Positions 1 through 8,410 of a DNA stretch of 64,000 bases are shown one piece after another (the first letter of the stretch is position 1; each line of letters opens with the position of its first letter). The position numbers were made by a program, and so were the translations under genes. The notes beneath the pieces were generated by a model. The model made no database searches, was not told where the DNA came from, and worked only from the letters and a program-made list of their open reading frames with translations. This stretch comes from Brachybacterium aquaticum (GTDB lineage: Bacteria; Actinomycetota; Actinomycetes; Actinomycetales; Dermabacteraceae), in assembly GCF_014204755.1 (NCBI RefSeq), contig NZ_JACHLZ010000001.1, positions 3,224,001-3,288,000 on the forward strand, in the 5' to 3' direction.

Positions 1-999
1 GCGGGCAAGCGCGTGACGATCTACGACGTCGCCAAGCAGGCCGGGGTCGCCCCGTCCACCGTCTCCCGCGCGTTCTCCCGGCCCGGCCGCGTCAGCGCCG
101 CCACCCACGCCAAGGTCATGGCCGCCGCGAAGGAGCTGGACTACCGCACCTCCGCCCCGCCCTCGCAGGAGCGCGGCCACCGCCACCACCGCCTCGGCAT
201 CGAGGTCCCCGACCTCACCAACCCCTACTTCGCCGAGCTCGTCTCCGGCATGCAGGAGGCCGCCCAGGAGCAGGACTTCCTGCTCCTGCTGCTGGACACC
301 GTCGAGGACGAGGCCCGCGAGCGCTCGAGCCTGGAGAGCGCGGTGAACGTGGTCGACGGGATCGTGCTGTCCGGCACGCGACTGTCGGACGCGACCCTGA
401 ACCACCTCTCCAAGCGCATCCCCGTCATGGTCATGAACCGCCGCGTCGCGGGACTGGACTCGGTGACCCCCGACTTCGAGCACGGCATGGGCCAGGCGAT
501 GGCGCATCTGGCCGAGCACGGGCTGCGCACCGTCACCTACGTCGCCGGGCCCGTGAACTCCTGGTCCGACGGGGAGCGGTGGCGCGCCGCCCGCATGGCC
601 GCCCGCCAGCACGGCCTGCAGATCCAGCGCCACGGCCCCTTCGCCCCCACCACCTCCGGCGGCGAGCAAGCCTTCGAGGAGCTGCGCGACTCCTTGCCCC
701 ACGCAGTGGTCTGCTACAACGACCTGGTCGCCTTCGGCTTCCTCATCTCCGCCCTGCGCGCCGGGATCCGGGTGCCCGGCGAGCTGTCGGTGATGGGCCA
801 CGACGACATCCAGCTCTCCCGCCTGGTCGGCGGCGGGCTCACCACCGTCGTCAGCCCCAAGCGCGCCCAGGGCCGCGCCGCCGTGGAGCGGCTCGTGCGC
901 AGGATCGAGAACCCGTCGGCCCATCGCACCCCCGTCGAGGGCTCCCTGCCCGTGCGGCTCGTGCCGCGCGGCACCACCGGGCCCCGCGAGGTGCCCTGA
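1..999 (+). CDS. LacI family transcriptional regulator (5' end probably outside window)
   Basis: DNA-binding repressor of the LacI/GalR family. The N-terminus has the typical helix-turn-helix and hinge start (TIYDVAKQAGVAPSTVSRAF), followed by a periplasmic-binding-protein-like effector domain (PDLTNPYF at about residue 62, VVCYNDLVAFGF near 235, GHDDIQLSRLVGGGLTTV near 260). A GTG at position 13 could start it, but it has no ribosome binding site and the four upstream codons (AGKR) read in frame, matching the usual MxxxVTIYDVA opening of the family, so the true start is probably just outside the window. It lies 128 bp upstream of a uronate isomerase gene in the same orientation and is inferred to control that uronate operon in response to a sugar acid; the ligand is not known. 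Confidence 0.9.
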   Translation, partial: AGKRVTIYDVAKQAGVAPSTVSRAFSRPGRVSAATHAKVMAAAKELDYRTSAPPSQERGHRHHRLGIEVPDLTNPYFAELVSGMQEAAQEQDFLLLLLDTVEDEARERSSLESAVNVVDGIVLSGTRLSDATLNHLSKRIPVMVMNRRVAGLDSVTPDFEHGMGQAMAHLAEHGLRTVTYVAGPVNSWSDGERWRAARMAARQHGLQIQRHGPFAPTTSGGEQAFEELRDSLPHAVVCYNDLVAFGFLISALRAGIRVPGELSVMGHDDIQLSRLVGGGLTTVVSPKRAQGRAAVERLVRRIENPSAHRTPVEGSLPVRLVPRGTTGPREVP

Positions 1000-1127
1000 G
1001 CCGGGGCTGTTGAGCCGGCGGCGCTGGGCCGCGCGAGCTGGGCCCCCAGCCTGGTATGACGCGCTGTGACCCCGGCAACCTGTGACAACCGCCCGTCGGG
1101 TCACGGAGTGATTGCGAGGATGGGGCC

Positions 1128-2555
1128 ATGAGCAACGACGCCTTCGTTCCGCACCCCGACCGACTCCTTCCCGCGGACCCGGCTGTCCGCGGGATCGCCC
1201 GCAGCCTCTACGAGCTGGAGAAGGACCAGCCGATCGTCTCGCCGCACGGCCATGTCGATCCCCGGCTGCTGCTCGACGACGAGCCCTTCCACGATCCGAC
1301 CTCGCTCTTCATCACGCCCGACCACTACGTCAACCGCCTCATGCACGCCCGCGGCGTGGACCTGGCGGACCTCGGCGTGAACCAGGGCCCGCTGGACGAG
1401 AAGGCCTCCCGCACGGCCTGGCACCTCCTGGCCGAGCACTGGCACGCCTACGCCGGCACCCCCTCGCGCTACTGGATGGAGCACGAGTTCTACGAGGTCT
1501 TCGGCCTGGAGACCGTGCTGAACCCGCGCACCGCCGACGCGATGTACGACGAGATCGCCGAGAAGTTCACCCGCCCGGAGTTCCGCCCCCGCGCCCTGTT
1601 CGACCAGTTCAAGATCGAGATCATGGCGACCACCGACGACCCAGTGGACGACCTGGCCCCGCACGACGCCCTCGCCGCGGACACGGCCTTCACCGGCCGC
1701 GTCCTGCCCACCTTCCGCCCGGACAAGTACCTCGAGCCCGGCCGCGAGGACTTCGTCGCCCTCGCCGACGCGCTCGGCGAGGCCGCGGGCGTGGACACCG
1801 GCACCTACGACGGCCACCTCGAGGCCATGCGCGTGCGCCGCCTCTACTTCCGCGACCACGGCGCGGTCTCCTCGGACCACGCGCACATCGACCCGGGCAC
1901 CGAGCGCCTCGCGCTCGAGGACGCCCGCCGCCTGTACACCGCCGCCCGCGAGGGCCGCATCTCGGCCGACGAGGCCACCGCGCTGCGCCGCCACCTGCTC
2001 GCCGACCAGGCCCGTCTGGCCGCCGAGGACGGGCTCGTGATGACCCTGCACCCGGCCGTCTCCCGCAACCACTCCGACAAGATGTTCGAGAGGTTCGGCG
2101 CCGACGTCGGCTTCGACATCCCCGTCGCCGTCGACTACGTCCGCCACGTCCGCCCGATGCTCAACGACGTGGGTCACCACCCGGGCTTCCGCACCGTGCT
2201 GTTCACGATCGACGAGACCGTGTTCTCCCGCGAGATCGCGCCGCTGGCCGGCGTGTACCCCTCGGTCTACGCCGGGGCCCCGTGGTGGTTCATCGACTCG
2301 CCGGACGCGATCCTCCGCTTCCGCCGCGCCGTCTCCGAGACCCTCGGCTACTCGCGCACCAGCGGATTCATCGACGACACCCGCGCCTTCTGCTCGATCC
2401 CGGCGCGCCACGACATGTCGCGCCGCATCGACGCGACCCACCTGGCCGGCCTGGTCGCCGAGCACCGCATCCGTCTCGAGGATGCCGAGGAGCTCGTCGC
2501 CACCCTGCCCACGCAGCAGCCTCGCGAGGTCTTCCGCCTCGGCGAGTCCGCCTGA
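1128..2555 (+). CDS. uxaC: glucuronate (uronate) isomerase
   Basis: Cytoplasmic aldose-ketose isomerase converting D-glucuronate to D-fructuronate (and D-galacturonate to D-tagaturonate), the first step of hexuronate breakdown. The 475-residue length fits the family. An early PHGHVDPRLLLDD block carries the metal/active-site histidines, HNHSDKMFERFG-like and APWWFIDSPDAI blocks follow in the expected order, and SGFIDDTRAFCSIPARHD lies near the C-terminus. ATG follows GAGGATGGGG. It is followed after 14 bp by a mannitol-dehydrogenase-family gene that would reduce its product, so the two form an operon behind the LacI-type gene. Confidence 0.93.
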   Translation: MSNDAFVPHPDRLLPADPAVRGIARSLYELEKDQPIVSPHGHVDPRLLLDDEPFHDPTSLFITPDHYVNRLMHARGVDLADLGVNQGPLDEKASRTAWHLLAEHWHAYAGTPSRYWMEHEFYEVFGLETVLNPRTADAMYDEIAEKFTRPEFRPRALFDQFKIEIMATTDDPVDDLAPHDALAADTAFTGRVLPTFRPDKYLEPGREDFVALADALGEAAGVDTGTYDGHLEAMRVRRLYFRDHGAVSSDHAHIDPGTERLALEDARRLYTAAREGRISADEATALRRHLLADQARLAAEDGLVMTLHPAVSRNHSDKMFERFGADVGFDIPVAVDYVRHVRPMLNDVGHHPGFRTVLFTIDETVFSREIAPLAGVYPSVYAGAPWWFIDSPDAILRFRRAVSETLGYSRTSGFIDDTRAFCSIPARHDMSRRIDATHLAGLVAEHRIRLEDAEELVATLPTQQPREVFRLGESA

Positions 2556-2569
2556 GAGGAGATCCTCGG

Positions 2570-3841
2570 ATGAACGCCCCCACCGCCTCCGACGTCGGCC
2601 GCCTGGTCCACCTCGGCATCGGCAACTTCGCCCGCGCCCACACCCTGTACAACACCGCCGTCGCCGGCGGCTGGTCCGTGGTCGCCTTCACCGGCCGCTC
2701 CGCCCGCATGGCCGATGCGCTCAACGCCCAGGGCGGCAAGTACGGCCTGATCGTGCGCGGCCGCGAGGGTGACGAGGTCAGCGTCGTCGACGTCATCGAC
2801 GAGGTGCACCCCGCCTCCGACGTCGACGCCCTGGTCGGCCTCCTCGCTGATCCCTTCACCGCCGTGGTTACCCTGACCATCACCGAGAAGGGCTACTCCG
2901 CTGGCAGCGACCCGGCCACCTCCGCCCCCGCCCGCATCGCGCTCGGCCTGAAGGCCCGCCGCGAGGACGGTGTCGAGGAGCCCATCGCCCTGGTCTCCTG
3001 CGACAACCTCACCGGCAACGGCGAGGTGCTGGGCCAGGCCGTGCGCGCCGAGCTCGATCCGGAGACGCTCGCCTGGTTCGACGACCACGTCGACGTCGTC
3101 TCCACCATGGTCGACCGCATCACCCCGTCGGCCGACGAGAACGCCTCGGAGACCGTTCGCGAGCAGGTCGGCCTCGAGGACTCCGTCCCCGTGGTCACCG
3201 AGCCCTTCTCCGAGTGGGTCGTCGAGGACCGCTTCCGCGGCCGCCGCCCCGAGTGGGAGAAGGCGGGCGTGCAGTTCACCGACGACATCGAGGTCCACGA
3301 GCTGCGCAAGCTGCGCCTGCTCAACGGCGCCCACACCCTCATGGCCTACGCCGGTCAGGTCGCGGGCGTGGAGCGCGTGGACGAGGCCATCGCCCACAAG
3401 GACGTCCGCGCCCTGGTCGAGCAGCTGTGGAGCGAGGCCCGCGCCACCCTGCCGCTGCCCGCCGAGGAGCTCGACGACTACACCGCCGCGCTCGAGGAGC
3501 GGTTCCGCAACCCGCGCCTGGCGGACAACCTCATCCGCATCGCCGCCGACGGCACCGCGAAGCTCCCCGTGCGGGCGCTGCCGGTGATCGCCGAGTCCGG
3601 CGGCCCGGACAAGGCCCCCGGCGAGGTCGCGGCCGTCGCCGCGTGGACCGCCTGGGTCACCGACCGCGTCGCCGCCGGCCACGAGGTCCAGGACCCCAAG
3701 GGCGCCGAGATCGCCGAGGCGGCCGCGCTGTCCGACGACACCGAGCGCGTCGCGGCGCTGCTGGCCCTGATCGACGTGGCGGGCGACGACCCGCTGATCG
3801 TCGCTGTGGTCGCCGAGGAGAAGCGCCTCCCGCGGCCCTGA
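2570..3841 (+). CDS. uxuB: mannitol dehydrogenase family oxidoreductase, likely fructuronate reductase
   Basis: NAD(P)H-dependent long-chain mannitol dehydrogenase family enzyme of 423 residues. The N-terminal Rossmann region begins HLGIGNFARAH, and the catalytic family signature K-x4-N-x2-H is present as KLRLLNGAHT near residue 245. Members reduce fructuronate to mannonate, tagaturonate to altronate, or interconvert mannitol and fructose. Because it sits 14 bp behind the uronate isomerase gene, fructuronate reductase is the most likely role; mannitol or arabinitol dehydrogenase is the alternative. The start is the ATG at 2570 preceded by GAGAGGAG; the longer in-frame reading upstream overlaps uxaC and is a shadow. 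Confidence 0.85.
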   Translation: MNAPTASDVGRLVHLGIGNFARAHTLYNTAVAGGWSVVAFTGRSARMADALNAQGGKYGLIVRGREGDEVSVVDVIDEVHPASDVDALVGLLADPFTAVVTLTITEKGYSAGSDPATSAPARIALGLKARREDGVEEPIALVSCDNLTGNGEVLGQAVRAELDPETLAWFDDHVDVVSTMVDRITPSADENASETVREQVGLEDSVPVVTEPFSEWVVEDRFRGRRPEWEKAGVQFTDDIEVHELRKLRLLNGAHTLMAYAGQVAGVERVDEAIAHKDVRALVEQLWSEARATLPLPAEELDDYTAALEERFRNPRLADNLIRIAADGTAKLPVRALPVIAESGGPDKAPGEVAAVAAWTAWVTDRVAAGHEVQDPKGAEIAEAAALSDDTERVAALLALIDVAGDDPLIVAVVAEEKRLPRP

Positions 3842-3857
3842 GACTGAGGCCGCATCG

Positions 3858-3900
3858 AGAACGGCGCCCTCTCTCCAGTGCGGAGGGAGGGCGCCGTTCT
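3858..3900. terminator. bidirectional terminator hairpin between convergent genes
   Basis: Inverted repeat with 19-nt arms (3858-3876 and 3882-3900) and a 5-nt loop AGTGC; the arms differ at one position, a G-T wobble. It sits between the stop codons of the convergent dehydrogenase (3841) and kinase (3914) genes. There is no clear U-tract, as is common in high-GC actinobacteria. Confidence 0.8.
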
Positions 3901-3913
3901 CGTGCGCGGGGCC

Positions 3914-5404
3914 TCAGGCCAGGTCGGCGAGCTTCTCGAAGCGCTCGAGGCGCTCGCGGTAGTAGTCCTGGTGGGCGAGGACGGGCTCGACGCGGGTGAG
4001 CACCGGGGCCTCGGCCACGGCCACGCCCGGGGCCGCCTGCTCGAGGGCCAGCACGGCGGAGCCGCGCATCGTGGAGCGGGAGACCGCGACGTGGTCGATC
4101 GGCATCGCGAGCGCGTCGGAGAGCAGGTGCAGCCAGCCGGGGACCGCGCCGGTCATGCCGCCGGACAGCACGATCCGCTCGGGCTCGCCGCCGGCCTCCT
4201 TCATCTGGTCGGCGATGCGCAGGAACGACAGGGCCACGCCCTCCATCGCGCCGAGGAGCATGTCCTTCCAGGTGGTGGACGCGCCGACGTTTGCGAACAG
4301 GGCCCGGGAGGAGCCGCGCCACTTGGTGCCGCGCTCGCCGGAGAAGAAGGGGATCACCAGCGGTGTGCCGTTGGAGGGCGGGCCGGAGAACAGGGTGGCG
4401 GTGTCGGTCTTGTCGATGTCGAAGGGCATGGCGAGCTCGTTGCGGCACCAGTCCAGCACGCGGCCGCAGTCGCTCATCGCGGAGCCGACCAGGGTGCGCT
4501 GGGCGTCGACCCGGTAGGCCCACAGGCCGCGGGGGAGGGTGGGGATCTCGGTGTCCAGCAGCTGGCGGATCGCGCCGGAGGTGGCGGTGGAGATGCCCCA
4601 GGTGCCGGTGCCGAGCGCGCCGATGCCGAGGTTCGCGGCCAGACCGTCGCCGATCACCGGCACCCACACGGCCGTGGCGAGCAGCGGGAACTCGGCGGCG
4701 AGGGGGGTGTCCGCGACGGGCAGCGCATCCGAGGGATCCAGGGCGGTGCCCATCATCGAGGCCTCGACGCCCACGGCGTCCAGCAGCTCGGGCACGTACT
4801 CGCCGGTGCGGCGGTCGATCATGCCGGACCAGGCGGCCGACGCGGTGCCCAGCGCCGGGGTGCCCAGCAGCTTGAAGGCCACGTACTCGCCGAGTGCCAT
4901 GAAGCGCGCGGTGCGGGAGAAGACGTCGGGGGCGGACTCGCGCAGCCAGGCCAGGCGCGGGGCGGTGTAGGAGGAGTGCAGGCGGGCGCCGGTGCGCTCG
5001 TGGAGGGCGTCCACGTCCAGGGACTGCGCGAGCACGTCGACGTGGCTGGTGCAGCGGGTGTCCGCGTAGGTGATGCACGGGGTCAGGGCGTTGCCGGCGG
5101 CGTCGACCGCGACGAGGGAGGAGGCGAAGGTGTCGAAGCCGATGGCGAGCACCTCGCCGGGGAGCTTGTCCGACGTCAGCACCTTGTGCAGCGAGGTGCG
5201 GATCTCCTCGACGATCTGGTCGGCGTCGATGGTGGAGGTGCCGTCGTCGTCGACGGTGAAGGCGTGCTCCTCCTTGTGGTTGAGCTTGCCGACCTCGCGA
5301 CCGGAGACGTCGTACACGGCGGCGCGGGTGCCGCCGGAGCCGATGTCGATCCCGACGACCAGAGGACCCTGGGCGTCGTCGACCGAGATGTTGAAGCGGG
5401 GCAT
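3914..5404 (-). CDS. FGGY-family carbohydrate kinase (gluconokinase/xylulokinase-like)
   Basis: ATP-dependent sugar kinase with the actin-like FGGY fold, 496 residues. The N-terminal phosphate-1 loop reads VVGIDIGSGGTRAAVYD, a substrate region carries TYADTRC, and the C-terminal nucleotide region carries IVLSGGMTGAVPGWLHLLSDAL. The sequence resembles gluconokinases more than glycerol kinases, which suits a sugar-acid locus, but the substrate cannot be read from sequence. ATG at 5404 was chosen because AGGAGA lies just upstream; an in-frame start 38 codons earlier would add a proline/arginine-rich tail without homology features. It converges on the uronate operon across a strong hairpin. Confidence 0.85.
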   Translation of the reverse strand: MPRFNISVDDAQGPLVVGIDIGSGGTRAAVYDVSGREVGKLNHKEEHAFTVDDDGTSTIDADQIVEEIRTSLHKVLTSDKLPGEVLAIGFDTFASSLVAVDAAGNALTPCITYADTRCTSHVDVLAQSLDVDALHERTGARLHSSYTAPRLAWLRESAPDVFSRTARFMALGEYVAFKLLGTPALGTASAAWSGMIDRRTGEYVPELLDAVGVEASMMGTALDPSDALPVADTPLAAEFPLLATAVWVPVIGDGLAANLGIGALGTGTWGISTATSGAIRQLLDTEIPTLPRGLWAYRVDAQRTLVGSAMSDCGRVLDWCRNELAMPFDIDKTDTATLFSGPPSNGTPLVIPFFSGERGTKWRGSSRALFANVGASTTWKDMLLGAMEGVALSFLRIADQMKEAGGEPERIVLSGGMTGAVPGWLHLLSDALAMPIDHVAVSRSTMRGSAVLALEQAAPGVAVAEAPVLTRVEPVLAHQDYYRERLERFEKLADLA

Positions 5405-5571
5405 CGGGAATCTCCTGCGATCGTCGGGTGGCCTGCGCGCCGGAGGGCTGCGATGCGGGGGCGCGGGCTGTGTGGCCAGCATAGGGGGACGATGCGGGCC
5501 CGTCGGGGGCTTCGCCACTGGTTGCCACGGCCGGCTGCCGCTCGCGGCGGCCCGGGCTCGCGGCGCGCGGA

Positions 5572-5623
5572 AGGGCCCGTCGGCCGACGGGATCCACGGC
5601 GGGATCCGCGGCCGACGGGCCCT
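5572..5623. terminator. hairpin downstream of universal stress gene
   Basis: Perfect 14-bp arms (5572-5585 and 5610-5623) built on AGGGCCCGTCGGCC, enclosing 24 nt. It lies 21 bp past the stop codon of the leftward universal stress protein gene and is likely its terminator. Both arms contain the over-used GGCCGACGG word found throughout the window. Confidence 0.65.
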
Positions 5624-5644
5624 GCGCTCATCGGCTCGCCCGGC

Positions 5645-6640
5645 TCATCGGGGGCGCTGGGAGTCCTTGTGCGCGCGCTGCGGATCGAGGTTCGGCACCA
5701 CCATGACGGGCCCCTCGGCCAGCTGCAGCACGGCGCGGGAGACCGAGCCGAGCAGGGTGCTGGTGAGTCGGCCGTGGCCGCGCGTGCCGAGCACGGTCAG
5801 CTGCGCACCGCCGGAGCGCTTGACGAGCTCCTCGGCCGGATCGGCGACGATCACCTCGGAGGTGATGGTGAGGCCGGGGTGGGCGGCGCTGAGCTCCTCG
5901 GCGACCCGGGCAAGGCCCCGCTCCGCGGTGACGCGGTGCTGCTCGAGGACCGCGGGGTCGGGCAGCCAGGCGGTGTAGGAGCCGCCCCAGTCGTCCGGCG
6001 GCGGCATCACCATGAGGATGTGCAGCGGGCATCCGCGGCCCTCCGCGGCCTCGATCGCGTGGGCGAGGGCCAGGTCCGCGTGCGCGGAGCGGTCCACACC
6101 CGCGATGACCGGGGCGTCGTCCTCGATCGGCGCGAAGCGGTCCGCGCCCTCGCCGACGTCGTAGCCGCGGTTCACGACCACCGTCGGGCAGTGGGCGTGG
6201 GCGGGCAGGGCGGAGGAGACCGAGCCGAGGAGCCGGCCCAGGAAGCCGCCGCGGCCACGGGCACCGACCACGGCGAGCCGTGCCTGCGAGGACAGGCCCA
6301 CCAGCACCCCGGCGGCGTCGCCGTATTCGGTGCGCAGGTCGAGCTGTCCGGAGTAGCCGCGCAGGTGCTCGCGGGCCTGGTCCAGCAGCTCGCGGGCGGC
6401 GTTCAGACGGGCGACCTCCGGCGGGACCACCGGGGTGAGTGCCGCCTCGGCGTAGTCCATGGTCGGCACGGTGTACGCGGTGACCACGGTGAGGGGGGAG
6501 CCGGCGCGCTGCGCCGCGCGCGCGGCGTACACGAGGGCCTGTTCGGCCTGGTCGGAGCCGTCGTAGCCGACGAGCACGCCCAGCGGGCGATCGCCGAGGT
6601 CGGCGGACGGGACGGAGCGGGCGGTGTCGTTGTCGGACAT
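5645..6640 (-). CDS. universal stress protein, tandem UspA domains
   Basis: Cytoplasmic nucleotide-binding stress protein of 331 residues with two UspA domains. Domain 1 starts LGVLVGYDGSDQAEQAL and ends with the ATP-loop signature VVGARGRGGFLGRLLGSVSSAL; domain 2 starts VIAGVDRSAHADLALAHA and ends VLGTRGHGRLTSTLLGSVSRAVL. The G-2x-G-9x-G(S/T) motif in both halves suggests ATP binding. The start is the ATG at 6640 with GGAGG immediately upstream; the much longer leftward reading through the next gene is a shadow. A close paralogue lies 1.8 kb away (8411-9400), so this pair probably arose by duplication. Confidence 0.92.
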   Translation of the reverse strand: MSDNDTARSVPSADLGDRPLGVLVGYDGSDQAEQALVYAARAAQRAGSPLTVVTAYTVPTMDYAEAALTPVVPPEVARLNAARELLDQAREHLRGYSGQLDLRTEYGDAAGVLVGLSSQARLAVVGARGRGGFLGRLLGSVSSALPAHAHCPTVVVNRGYDVGEGADRFAPIEDDAPVIAGVDRSAHADLALAHAIEAAEGRGCPLHILMVMPPPDDWGGSYTAWLPDPAVLEQHRVTAERGLARVAEELSAAHPGLTITSEVIVADPAEELVKRSGGAQLTVLGTRGHGRLTSTLLGSVSRAVLQLAEGPVMVVPNLDPQRAHKDSQRPR

Positions 6641-6814
6641 CTCGGCCTCCTGGGCCGGGGGCTTCCAGAGGCCGACGGGGATGCCCCCGTGATCGACTCC
6701 GCCGTCGGTCCCCTCATCGTAGGCACCGGGGCGCTGCACCGTCCGGCCGTTGGTCCCGACCGTGGAACCTTCCCCGTCGGGGCCCCTGCGCGGGGTGAGG
6801 GCTACTTTCCGTGC

Positions 6815-7720
6815 ATGGATCTCAGCGTCCGCGCGCCGACCCTCGAGTGGCGCGGACCGCCGCCGTACCTCTTCGCGCGCATGCCCGAGGAGGCGGCCGA
6901 CGCGATCGCCGCCATCGCGCGGGAGGCGAGCTACGGCTGGGGCTGCATCCCGGTCACCGCACGGATCGGCGACACCGAGTTCACCACCGCCCTGTCCTCG
7001 GCCCCGGAGGTGCTGGACGTGCCGGGACTGCCGCCGGTGAACAACGACCACGTCCTCGCCCCGGACGGCTCCGCGGTCTACGCCTCCGGCAACGACTTCC
7101 ACGTGTGGGAGGTACCGCTGGGGTCCGCTCCGGACGGCGGAGCGGCCGCGGGCGCGCCGCGTCGGATCACGCCCGAGGACGGCGGCCTGCACTTCCTCCA
7201 CGGGGTCAGCCCCGACGGGACCACCCTCGCCTACGTGCACCTGCGCCTCGAGGGGGAGGACTGGTGGGCCGCGGCGACGATCCGGCTGATCGGCGTGGAC
7301 GGCACCGGCGACCGCGCCGTGACCACCCACCCCGGACCGGCCGACGGCAGCGAGTTCACCCCGGACGGCGAGTGGATCCTGCTGAACACCGAGCAGTTCT
7401 CCGAGGTCCCCGGCCACGCGCAGATCGCCCGCGTGCGTCCTGACGGCACGGAGCTGGCCCAGCTCACCCGCGACGAGCGCGTGAACTGGTTCCCGCATCC
7501 GAGCCCCGACCGGAAGGTGACGGTCTACCTCAGCTTCCCGCCCGGCACGACCGGCCACCCTGCCGACCTCGAGGTGGAGCTGCGCCTGGTCGAGGGCGAG
7601 GAATGGGACGCGCCGCGCACGCTCGTGACCCTCTTCGGCGGGCAGGGCACGCTGAACGTGCCCGGCTGGGCGACGGACGGCTCGGCCTTCGCGTTCGTCG
7701 ACTACCCGCTGGACGGCTGA
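6815..7720 (+). CDS. chimeric DUF1905 - TolB-like beta-propeller protein
   Basis: 301 residues made of two unrelated pieces. Residues 1 to about 60 match the start of DUF1905 proteins (LEWRGPPPYLFARMPEE, then YGWGCIPVTARIGDTEFTTAL). At about residue 62-66 (near base 7000) the sequence passes directly into the second half of TolB-like propellers (VPGLPPVNNDHVLAPDG, LHFLHGVSPDG, DGSEFTPDGEWILLNTE, VNWFPHPSPD, FGGQGTLNVPGWATDGS). Both families normally continue past the junction: DUF1905 lacks its C-terminal beta strands and TolB lacks its first propeller blades. It may be a deletion-born fusion, possibly without function, or a real two-domain protein. ATG at 6815 has a weak upstream GAGGG. It is divergent from the stress-protein gene. 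Confidence 0.75.
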   Translation: MDLSVRAPTLEWRGPPPYLFARMPEEAADAIAAIAREASYGWGCIPVTARIGDTEFTTALSSAPEVLDVPGLPPVNNDHVLAPDGSAVYASGNDFHVWEVPLGSAPDGGAAAGAPRRITPEDGGLHFLHGVSPDGTTLAYVHLRLEGEDWWAAATIRLIGVDGTGDRAVTTHPGPADGSEFTPDGEWILLNTEQFSEVPGHAQIARVRPDGTELAQLTRDERVNWFPHPSPDRKVTVYLSFPPGTTGHPADLEVELRLVEGEEWDAPRTLVTLFGGQGTLNVPGWATDGSAFAFVDYPLDG

Positions 7721-7724
7721 GGGC

Positions 7725-8297
7725 TCAGGCGTCCTCGCCGGGGGCGGGGCCGACGGGGTGGCCGAACTCCTCGGCATAGCTCACGCGCAGCGCGTCCCAG
7801 CCGTGGTCCAGCGCGTCCATCCCCACGATCCGCGCCTGCTCCTCCCCGGAGTGCTGGGCGTCGAGGACGGCGAGGCACACGTGCCAGCCGGCCGCGAAGT
7901 ACTGCGCCTGCTGCACGTCCGGCAGGGTGATCTGCAGGTCCACCTGGCCGTCGTCGACCACCCAGGCCACCGTCGCCTCGCCCCAGCGATGGGTGAGGGC
8001 GTGGTCGCCGGCGGTCGCGAGGACGTCGGCCGTGACCGGGTCGTCCTCCGGGTTCTCGCGCGAGAGGGCGGGGCCCACCGAGTGCAGCACGCGGTCGGGT
8101 ACGACGGGCGACCACTGCGCGAGCCGGGCGGGATCGGTGATCGCCTGCCACAGCTGCGCGGCGGTGCCGGCGACATCCACCTCCATCACCAGCAGGTCCT
8201 CCGCGATCTCGGCCCGCACCAGCAGGTCCTGGATGCGGGTGTCGATGTCGGGCTGCTGGCTGTCGGGCTGCCCTGTGCTCGGCTGCTGCGTGGTCAT
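7725..8297 (-). CDS. SRPBCC/START-like ligand-binding protein
   Basis: 190-residue soluble protein. After a glutamine-rich, poorly conserved first 20 residues it shows the Bet v1/AHSA1-like pattern: MEVDVAGTAAQLWQAITDPARLAQWSPV (helix and the loop after strand 1), then a strand-rich core and a C-terminal helix GMDALDHGWDALRVSYAEEFG. Members bind hydrophobic ligands or act as cyclases or co-chaperones; nothing here picks a ligand. ATG at 8297 follows AGGAGGG. The stop codons of this and the chimeric DUF1905-TolB gene are 4 bp apart, facing each other. Confidence 0.8.
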   Translation of the reverse strand: MTTQQPSTGQPDSQQPDIDTRIQDLLVRAEIAEDLLVMEVDVAGTAAQLWQAITDPARLAQWSPVVPDRVLHSVGPALSRENPEDDPVTADVLATAGDHALTHRWGEATVAWVVDDGQVDLQITLPDVQQAQYFAAGWHVCLAVLDAQHSGEEQARIVGMDALDHGWDALRVSYAEEFGHPVGPAPGEDA

Positions 8298-8410
8298 GGG
8301 CCCTCCTGGGGTGCGGGCCGGCGGGATGTCGGCGTGCGGGACGAGTCTGTCAGAGCGCGCTCCGCTCTGCGTCCGAACCCGCCCTGCCGCCGACCCCGTC
8401 CTGCCCCGCC

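Noticed and set aside
3657-5597. Very long open frames on the opposite strand of real genes (also at 1101-2465, 10001-13204, 45165-47942)
   Set aside because: Arg/Pro/Gly/Ala/Val-rich shadows caused by high GC; the opposite strand holds clearly recognisable proteins.
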